Source of the DNA: Xylanimonas protaetiae | Lineage (GTDB): Bacteria > Actinomycetota > Actinomycetes > Actinomycetales > Cellulomonadaceae | Assembly: GCF_004135385.1 (NCBI RefSeq) | Contig: NZ_CP035493.1 | Location: 1,674,001-1,738,000, forward strand | Length of the DNA: 64,000 bases | Direction: 5' to 3' | Shown: positions 58,701-64,000 of the stretch, in pieces | Numbering within the stretch: the stretch's first letter is position 1 | Layout of the letters: each line of letters opens with the position of its first letter | Notes under the pieces: model-generated | Databases searched by the model: none | Seen by the model: only the letters and a program-made list of their open reading frames with translations | What the model was told of the DNA's origin: nothing | Program-made: the position numbers and the translations under genes

Positions 58701-61700
58701 CCGTGGCCAACGACTCGGACCCCGACGGCGACCGCGTCGGCCTCGTGCCCGGGTCCGTCGAGGGCGGCTCGGAGCTCGACCCCCAGGTGGTCGACGGCAG
58801 GCTCGTCGTCAAGGTGCCCGGAGACGCCGGGGTCCACACGATGTTCTACGGCGTCGAGGACACCTTCGCGGCCCGCGCGACGGGCGCCGTGACCGTGGAC
58901 GTCGACCCCGAGGCGCCGCTGCTCGCCCCCGTCGCGCACGACGACGTCGTGACGAGCACGGACGTCACGGGCGCCGAGGTGACGGTCGACGTCCTGGCGA
59001 ACGACGCCGACCCGGACGGCACCGCCGAGGACCTGACGGTCACGGTCGACGACGCCGCGAAGGCCGCGGGCGTCCACGTCACGGACGCCGGTGCCCTCGT
59101 CGTGCCGCTGACCCCGCGCTCGCAGGTGCTCACCTACACCGTGACCGACGCCGACGGGCTGACCGCGCGTGCGTTCGTCCGGGTGCCGCGCGACGGCGTC
59201 GCCCCGCGCCTGCGCGACGGCCTCGACCTGCGCGTCGAGCAGGGCAAGGACCTGCCGCTCGACCTCGCGGACGTCGTCGTCGTCGCGGCCGGGCGCACCG
59301 CGCGCCTCGTCGACGAGAACGAGGTCAAGGCCGTCCCTGGCGCCGTCCAGGTCCAGGACGCGACGCACCTGACCTACACCCCGCCCGCGGATCACGTGGG
59401 CCCGGCCACGCTCAACCTCGAGGTCACCGACGGCACGAGCGCCGACGACGTCGACGGGCGCCGGGCCGTGCTGACCGTCCCCATGACGGTCGTGGCCCCC
59501 GCCAACCTGCCGCCCGTGCTCACGGGGCGGCCGGTCATCGAGGTCGCCCCCGGGGAGGAGGCGACGGTCGACGTCGCCCGGTTCGCGTCCGACCCCGACG
59601 GCGACCCGCTGTCCGTCGAGGTCACCGGGGCCGTGGACGGCCTGACGACGACGGTCGCGGGCACGCGCGTGACCGCGCAGGCCGACGTGGCCCTGCCCAA
59701 GGGCAGCCAGCTCCAGGTGCCCGTGCGCATCTCCGACGGCGTCACGGCACCCGTCGACGCCCAGGTGGGCGTCACGGTCGTGGCGTCCACGCGCCCGCTC
59801 GTCGTCGCGAACGACGACACCGTCGACGACGCCCACCAGGGCAAGGCCGTCACGGTCCCCGTGCTCGCCAACGACGCCAACCCGTTCCCGGGCAAGGACC
59901 TGACGCTCCTGTCTGCCGCCGTCGAGACCGGCGTCGGGACCGTGCGGACCGAGGGCGACAAGGTGGTCGTCACGCCCGACCAGGACTTCGTCGGCCGCAT
60001 GGTGGTGCGCTACCGCGTGCAGGACGCGACGAAGGACCCCGACCGCGAGGTCGAGGGCCGCGTCCAGCTCACGGTGCTCGGCCGCCCCGAGGCGCCGCGC
60101 GCGCCCGTCGTCGAGGAGGTGCGCTCGAAGACCGTGGTGCTCTCCTGGGAGCCGCCCGTCGACAACGGGTCGCCCATCACCGGCTACACCCTGACGAGCA
60201 GCAAGGGCGACACGCGCGAGTGCGCCGCGACCACGTGCACCATCGATGGGCTCACCAACGACGTGACCTACACGTTCACCGTGACGGCGACGAACGACGT
60301 CGGCACGTCGAGCTCGTCGCCCGCCTCGGCCGAGGCGCGCCCCGACGAGGCGCCCGACGCCCCGGCGCCGCCCGTGCTCGCCTTCGGCGACAAGAGCCTG
60401 ACCATCACGTGGGTCAACAAGACGTACACGGACCGGTCGGCCATCCAGTGCGTGGACCTGGAGATCTCGCCCGCCCCGGCGTCCGGCGCGGTGCAGAAGC
60501 CGTGCGTCACGGGGACGTCGACCACGTGGACCGGGCTGGAGAACGGCACGGGCTACACCGTGCGGGTCCGGGCCAAGAACGCGGCGCCCGACCCGTCCGA
60601 GTGGAGCGCGGAGTCGGCGCCCATGGTGCCGGCCGCCCCGCCGGCCGCCCCGGCGACGCCGACGGCGACCAACGCGAACACGTCGCTCGGCGGGCAGGTC
60701 AAGGTCACGTGGGTCGCGCCCGCGACCAACGGGGACGCGATCAAGGGCTACCAGGTGACCGCCTACGACGGGAGCACCGTCGCCGCCCAGACGCCCGCCG
60801 TCGGCACCTCGGGCGCCGTGCTGGGCACGGCGACGACCTACACGTTCACCGGCCTCCAGGACCTCAAGAGCTACACCTTCACCGTGACCGCCACGAACAA
60901 GGCGGGGACGTCGCCGGCCTCGCCCCGCTCGGCGGCCGTGCCCGCGTACGGCACGCCCGACAAGGTGGCCGGCGCGAGCGCGAAGATCGTCGCGGGCTCG
61001 ACGTCGGGCCAGGCGACCGTGAGCTGGCCCGGGCTGAGCGCAGCCGCGTTCCACGGCACCGGCGGGTACTACAAGGTGCGGGTCGCGGGCACGACCGCGA
61101 CCCGGAACGCCTCGGACACCTCCTTCGTGTGGACCGGCCTGACGAACGGCACGGCGTACACGTTCGAGGTCGTGGCCTGCAACGACAACATCTGCAGCAC
61201 GGCGTGGACGGCGACACCGACCGCGGTCACGCCGTACACGACCCCGACGGCACCGGGCCTCGCCTACGGGCGGACCGGGACCACGACGGGCCGGTTCACC
61301 ACGTCCGCCCCGTCGAGCGACGGCGGCTCGACGCTCCGCTCGTACGAGTGGGACGTCAACGGCGCGGTCTCGTCGGGCGGCGTCGGCGGCTCGCTCGACG
61401 TCGGCACCGGGTACGACCAGACGTTCAAGGTGCGCGTGCGCGCGGTCAACGACGCCGGTCCGGGACCGTGGTCGGGCTACGTGACCGGCAAGACCGACCC
61501 GAACCCGAACGACATGCAGGTGTCGATCACGCGGGGCGGCAGCCAGGACGCGAACCGGAACTGCTTCCGGCCGGGCACGGGGACCTGCTGGGACATCACC
61601 GTGCACGTGTCGAACGCGCAGCCGAACGCCACCGTCTACTGGGGCTGCTGGACCACCGAGCACTGGGACTCCGCCGTGCCGCCCGGGATGAACGCGGACT

Positions 61701-61876
61701 CACGTCAGTTCGAACCGGCCTGGTCCGGCTACAACGCCGGGGAGACGACGAACGCGAGCGGTGCGGTCAGCTTCACGCCCTGCATGGGGCTGTCGGGCAA
61801 CGAGGACTACTGGGTCGTCGTCCGCAAGTTCGACGGCACCCAGAACTCCATCTCCTCGAACCGCCTGCGCTGGTGA
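55721..61876 (+). CDS. Giant membrane-anchored Ig-like/fibronectin III surface protein
   Basis: 2051 residues. An N-terminal transmembrane helix or uncleaved signal (about 15-36) is followed by a beta-propeller-like region (about 40-390) with repeated LDRDDGKLWVLP-type blades. About ten Ig/cadherin-like repeats (about 395-1450) come next, most with the Ca-binding type motif NDSDPDGD or NDTDPNGD. Then come about five FN3-like domains (about 1455-1925) and a Cys-rich C-terminal domain (NCFRPGTGTCWDI ... YWGCWTTEHW). Paired cysteines in the FN3 part indicate an extracellular location. ATG 55721 is favoured over 55676 by its ribosome-binding site. Followed at once by moxR and DUF58 genes. Function unknown; adhesion or envelope sensing is a guess. 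Confidence 0.85.
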   Translation: MATPGAGTGARKTVAASTALAVAVAGLVAAAVLWDGEAQAEVELNDSGVWVSNASAGLLGRFNTQSQALDGTLLASSSTFELQQDAQQVLMLEPSTASASSVDPVHLALGPAIVAPEHALVVAGGETVAILDRDDGKLWVLPFASAASFDADELDPVLDADGATALAVSRAGTVLVAVPGDDGALYRVPTTSTGTPREPERSGLDAAAGHDLQVSAAGDRAVVLDRTAGTLLLPGGTTVTIDDAAEAQLQQPSLDDDVVLVATPSGLVSAPAGGGDPQVRRASGLPAAPVRLDGCSYGAWSQTGQVLRDCEGSGDDVDKRLDGLGADSRLAYRVNRHAIVLNDLAAGTLWMAASDYELVDDWDQTTPKDAEGEESESDQTTPELVDQLVADRSQPNRPPVANPDDLGVRAGRSTVLDVLRNDSDPDGDVITATVDQAPDAVPVVPVLGGAALQAQVPADAAGVVSFGYTVSDGRAGGTAQSTVQLRVVPPQENDPPVQTGEPVLTVGRGGTATIDVLPYFRDPDGDSIVLDSATTGDAADEVRFRPDGTVTLRDGGGATGRKIVDVTVSDDRGLTVQGRLLVDVVAEQVPPVPGQDHVTVLAGQAVTVEPLLNDTDPNGDPLRLVSVAEQAPATVTPNYATGTFRFVSPEPGSYGLTYQVSDGPSASTGLVRVDVVAPPGAGGDPVAVGDQVLLPAGGRALVDVLANDTDPAGGVLVVQSVQVPPDAGITVAVLAHQVLRVTETRRLTGPVTVTYTVSNGERVATGELRVVPIPEPDRLRPPDAQPDEVTVHTGDVVTARVLANDTHPDGLELALAPELVEQPEEELGEAFVAQDTVRFKAAATAGTAHLVYEVVDPNGQKDAAQVTVRVLGGEENAAPLLPDATARVIAGGTVRITPPLEGSDPDGDLVTVDQIASTASLGTATVVDGLVEYTADATAAGVDTFTYRAVDTRGATAIGTVRVGIARPSGTNQPPVAVDDAVRVRPGRTVAIDAVANDSDPDGDRVGLVPGSVEGGSELDPQVVDGRLVVKVPGDAGVHTMFYGVEDTFAARATGAVTVDVDPEAPLLAPVAHDDVVTSTDVTGAEVTVDVLANDADPDGTAEDLTVTVDDAAKAAGVHVTDAGALVVPLTPRSQVLTYTVTDADGLTARAFVRVPRDGVAPRLRDGLDLRVEQGKDLPLDLADVVVVAAGRTARLVDENEVKAVPGAVQVQDATHLTYTPPADHVGPATLNLEVTDGTSADDVDGRRAVLTVPMTVVAPANLPPVLTGRPVIEVAPGEEATVDVARFASDPDGDPLSVEVTGAVDGLTTTVAGTRVTAQADVALPKGSQLQVPVRISDGVTAPVDAQVGVTVVASTRPLVVANDDTVDDAHQGKAVTVPVLANDANPFPGKDLTLLSAAVETGVGTVRTEGDKVVVTPDQDFVGRMVVRYRVQDATKDPDREVEGRVQLTVLGRPEAPRAPVVEEVRSKTVVLSWEPPVDNGSPITGYTLTSSKGDTRECAATTCTIDGLTNDVTYTFTVTATNDVGTSSSSPASAEARPDEAPDAPAPPVLAFGDKSLTITWVNKTYTDRSAIQCVDLEISPAPASGAVQKPCVTGTSTTWTGLENGTGYTVRVRAKNAAPDPSEWSAESAPMVPAAPPAAPATPTATNANTSLGGQVKVTWVAPATNGDAIKGYQVTAYDGSTVAAQTPAVGTSGAVLGTATTYTFTGLQDLKSYTFTVTATNKAGTSPASPRSAAVPAYGTPDKVAGASAKIVAGSTSGQATVSWPGLSAAAFHGTGGYYKVRVAGTTATRNASDTSFVWTGLTNGTAYTFEVVACNDNICSTAWTATPTAVTPYTTPTAPGLAYGRTGTTTGRFTTSAPSSDGGSTLRSYEWDVNGAVSSGGVGGSLDVGTGYDQTFKVRVRAVNDAGPGPWSGYVTGKTDPNPNDMQVSITRGGSQDANRNCFRPGTGTCWDITVHVSNAQPNATVYWGCWTTEHWDSAVPPGMNADSRQFEPAWSGYNAGETTNASGAVSFTPCMGLSGNEDYWVVVRKFDGTQNSISSNRLRW

Positions 61877-61905
61877 CCATGACCACGACCCCGGAGGACG
61901 CACAG

Positions 61906-62883
61906 ATGAGCACGACCATGACCGCGGAGCAGGCCACCTGGTTCGCGCAGACCTTCGACCGCCTCGTCGGCAACGTCGGCCAAGCGCTGCTCGGCAAGGC
62001 CGACGTGGTGCGTCTCGCGTTCACCTGCATGCTCGCCGAGGGGCACCTGCTGCTCGAGGACGCCCCCGGCACGGGCAAGACGTCGCTGGCGCGCGCCATG
62101 GCGGCGAGCGTCCAGGGCACGAACACGCGCATCCAGTTCACGCCGGACCTGCTGCCCTCCGACGTCACGGGCGTGACGATCTACGACCAGAAGACCGGCC
62201 GCTTCGACTTCCACCAGGGCCCCGTGTTCGCGTCGATCGTGCTGGCCGACGAGATCAACCGCGCCTCGCCGAAGACGCAGTCGGCGCTGCTGGAGGTCAT
62301 GGAGGAGGGCCGCGTCACGGTCGACGGCGTGCCCCACTCCGTGGGCCGCCCGTTCATGGTCATCGCCACGCAGAACCCCATCGAGCAGGCCGGCACCTAC
62401 CGCCTGCCGGAGGCGCAGCTCGACCGGTTCCTGATGAAGACGTCGGTGGGCTACCCCGACCGGGCGTCGACCGTCGAGATCCTCTCGGGCTCCGCCGTGC
62501 GCGACCGCTCCACGGCGCTCACGCCGATCGTCACGACGCAGGCCCTCGCCGAGATGGCCGACCTCGCGGCGTCCACGTACGTCGACACCGCCGTGCTCGA
62601 GTACGTCTCGCAGCTCGCGGAGGAGACGCGCGAGGCGCCCGAGGTCCGTGTCGGTGTCTCCGTGCGCGGCGCGCTCGCGCTCGTGCGCTGCGCGAAGGTG
62701 TGGGCGGCCGCGCACGGGCGCCACTACGTGCTCCCGGACGACGTCAAGGAGCTCGTGCACCCCGTGTGGGCGCACCGCTTCACGCTCGACCCCGAGGCCG
62801 AGTTCGCCGGCGCGACCGCCGACGCCGTGCTCGGTCGCATCGTCTCGACGGTGGCCGCGCCCCAGGAGAAGGCCCGCGTATGA
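61906..62883 (+). CDS. MoxR-family AAA ATPase
   Basis: 325-residue AAA+ ATPase of the MoxR group. Walker A is EDAPGTGKTSLARAM, Walker B is IVLADEINRASPKTQ, and sensor 1 is ATQNPIEQAGTYRLPEAQ. ATG at 61906 has GGAGG at about 61892-61896; an ATG at 61879 is also possible. The stop overlaps the DUF58 start (ATGA). MoxR proteins act as chaperones that remodel or activate partner proteins, often with DUF58/VWA proteins, and this is the classic pairing. Confidence 0.93.
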   Translation: MSTTMTAEQATWFAQTFDRLVGNVGQALLGKADVVRLAFTCMLAEGHLLLEDAPGTGKTSLARAMAASVQGTNTRIQFTPDLLPSDVTGVTIYDQKTGRFDFHQGPVFASIVLADEINRASPKTQSALLEVMEEGRVTVDGVPHSVGRPFMVIATQNPIEQAGTYRLPEAQLDRFLMKTSVGYPDRASTVEILSGSAVRDRSTALTPIVTTQALAEMADLAASTYVDTAVLEYVSQLAEETREAPEVRVGVSVRGALALVRCAKVWAAAHGRHYVLPDDVKELVHPVWAHRFTLDPEAEFAGATADAVLGRIVSTVAAPQEKARV

Positions 62884-64000
62884 GCGAGGGGGTCCGGGCG
62901 TCGCGTCTGCGGACGGGACGCCGCGCGCTGCCGGCGCCGTTCGCGCGCGTGCTCGGACGGGCCGCCGCGCCGGCGCGGTCGGCCAGGCGGGCCGGAGGCG
63001 TCCTCGCCGCGGCGGCGCGCCGCGGGTGGGAGCCGGTCGGCGCGGTCGTCAGCCCGTACGGCGTCGCCGCCGTCGTCGTCGCGCTCGCGGCGTGGGCCGC
63101 GGGGCTCGCGTACTCGTGGCTGGAGGTGCTGGTCGTCGCGGTGCTGCTCACCGCGAGCCTCGCCGCGGCCGTCGTGTTCGTGCTCGGCACGTTCCGGTAC
63201 ACGGTCGACCTCGGCCTCGCGACGCGGCGGGTCACCGTGGGGGACCGCGCCGTCGGGCGGCTCGTCGTGGGCAACGCCTCGGCGCGGGCGCTGCTGCCGT
63301 CGGTCATGGAGGTGCCCGTGGGGCTGGGCTCCGCGGCGTTCCCCGTGCCGCGCCTGCGGCCCGGCGCCGAGCACGAGGAGGTCTTCACGATCCCCACGCG
63401 CCGCCGCTCGGTCATCGTGGTCGGCCCGGTCCGCTCGGTGCGTGCCGACCCGCTCGGCCTGCTGCGCCGCGCCGTGACGTGGTCGCAGCCGCAGGAGCTC
63501 TTCGTGCACCCGGTGGTCAAGAGCCTCGCCGGCTCGTCGACGGGCTTCCTCAAGGACCTCGAAGGGCGTGCGACGCAGGACATCTCGAGCTCCGACGTCT
63601 CGTTCCACGCCCTGCGCGACTACGTCCCGGGCGACGACCGCCGCCACATCCACTGGAAGACGACGGCCCGCACGGGCCAGCTCATGGTCCGCCAGTTCGA
63701 GGAGACCCGCCGCTCGCACCTCGCGGTGATGCTCTCGACGCGCACGGCCGACTACGCCGACGGCGAGGAGTTCGAGCTCGCGGTGAGCGTCTGCGGCTCG
63801 CTCGGCCTCCAGGCCATCAAGGAGGACCGCGGCGTGACCGTGCTCGTCAACAGCGGCTCGCTGCGGGGCGACCACCGCACGCGCCTGCTCGACGACCTCG
63901 CCCGCGTGGAGCTCTCGCCGTCGAAGGCGCGGCTGGCCGACGTCGCCCGCGTCGCCGCGGCGACCGTCGCCGACGCCTCCGTCGTCGCGTTCGTCGTCGG
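62880..64000 (+). CDS. DUF58 domain membrane protein (3' end outside window)
   Basis: 373 residues visible, running off the window. A basic N-terminus, two adjacent hydrophobic helices (about residues 60-105), then the DUF58 domain with SDVSFHALRDYVPGDDRRHIHWKTTARTG (shown here in part) and LMVRQFEETRR. The region after it resembles a VWA-like fold. Four-base overlap with moxR. By analogy with other MoxR-DUF58 operons it is probably the MoxR partner, and a transglutaminase-like gene often follows. The next gene is outside the window. Confidence 0.9.
   Translation, partial: MSEGVRASRLRTGRRALPAPFARVLGRAAAPARSARRAGGVLAAAARRGWEPVGAVVSPYGVAAVVVALAAWAAGLAYSWLEVLVVAVLLTASLAAAVVFVLGTFRYTVDLGLATRRVTVGDRAVGRLVVGNASARALLPSVMEVPVGLGSAAFPVPRLRPGAEHEEVFTIPTRRRSVIVVGPVRSVRADPLGLLRRAVTWSQPQELFVHPVVKSLAGSSTGFLKDLEGRATQDISSSDVSFHALRDYVPGDDRRHIHWKTTARTGQLMVRQFEETRRSHLAVMLSTRTADYADGEEFELAVSVCGSLGLQAIKEDRGVTVLVNSGSLRGDHRTRLLDDLARVELSPSKARLADVARVAAATVADASVVAFVV

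Noticed and set aside
54278-61663. A minus-strand open frame of more than 2400 codons opposite nuoN, the polyprenyl synthase and the Ig/FN3 gene
   Set aside because: It is a by-product of extreme GC content. It has no start context or recognisable domain and is Arg/Gly/Val/Asp biased, while the plus strand encodes clear families over the whole stretch.

Overview
The window is about 64 kb of very GC-rich DNA (third codon positions almost all G or C). It reads as the chromosome of a Gram-positive actinobacterium. The evidence is the bS22-type micro-protein, an actinobacterial Rex, a classical menaquinone pathway ending in a GGR-type reductase, a 14-gene nuo operon with actinobacterial C-terminal extensions, the DUF6230/DUF6114 pair, and many GTG starts with ATGA/GTGA overlaps. 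The arabinose operon with a GH51 arabinofuranosidase, and the overall style, suggest a plant-polymer-degrading member of Micrococcales (Cellulomonadaceae or Promicromonosporaceae-like). That placement is inference. No rRNA, tRNA, CRISPR array, transposase or prophage gene was seen, and no gene-free stretch exceeds about 300 bases.

Layout. 1-5.2 kb: L-arabinose operon (araB 3' part, araD, araA, GH51 arabinofuranosidase). 5.2-7.4 kb: TetR regulator with a two-gene ABC efflux pump, ending at a long hairpin. 7.4-9.5 kb: Trk/Ktr potassium uptake pair on the minus strand. 9.6-14.1 kb: AcuC-like deacetylase, LLM flavin oxidoreductase, bS22, HAD phosphatase, glutaredoxin-like protein and Rex, closed by a 35-bp perfect inverted repeat. 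14.2-15.3 kb: divergent YceI/MarR pair. 15.4-20.2 kb: cytochrome c maturation (histidine phosphatase, ResA, CcdA, ResB, CcsB). 20.2-28.4 kb: menaquinone genes menA, menE, menB, menC and menD with small membrane proteins, a DUF3048 lipoprotein and a 57-residue unknown ORF. 28.5-34.6 kb: HtrA protease, TetR-DUF6230-DUF6114 locus and a MATE exporter. 34.6-38.2 kb: menF, menG and menJ. 38.3-55.6 kb: nuoA-N followed by a polyprenyl diphosphate synthase. 55.7-64 kb: a 2051-residue Ig/FN3 surface protein, MoxR ATPase and a DUF58 protein cut by the window end.

How the genes fit together. The centre of the window is a respiratory supercluster: quinone head group (MenF, D, C, E, B), prenylation (MenA), methylation (MenG), side-chain reduction (MenJ), side-chain synthesis (polyprenyl synthase), the quinone-reducing complex I, and cytochrome c assembly. 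The redox sensor Rex is encoded in the same window. Two near-consensus Rex operators lie in front of menJ-nuo and between menB and the small ORF, which suggests NADH/NAD+ control of the quinone and complex I genes.

Quality note. Four genes (htrA, a tetR, the DUF6114 gene and nuoJ) each carry an apparent one-base deletion at a run of exactly four G or C. Adding one base to each run restores a full-length protein. This is more likely a systematic homopolymer sequencing error than four mutations, because nuoJ is a core complex I subunit.
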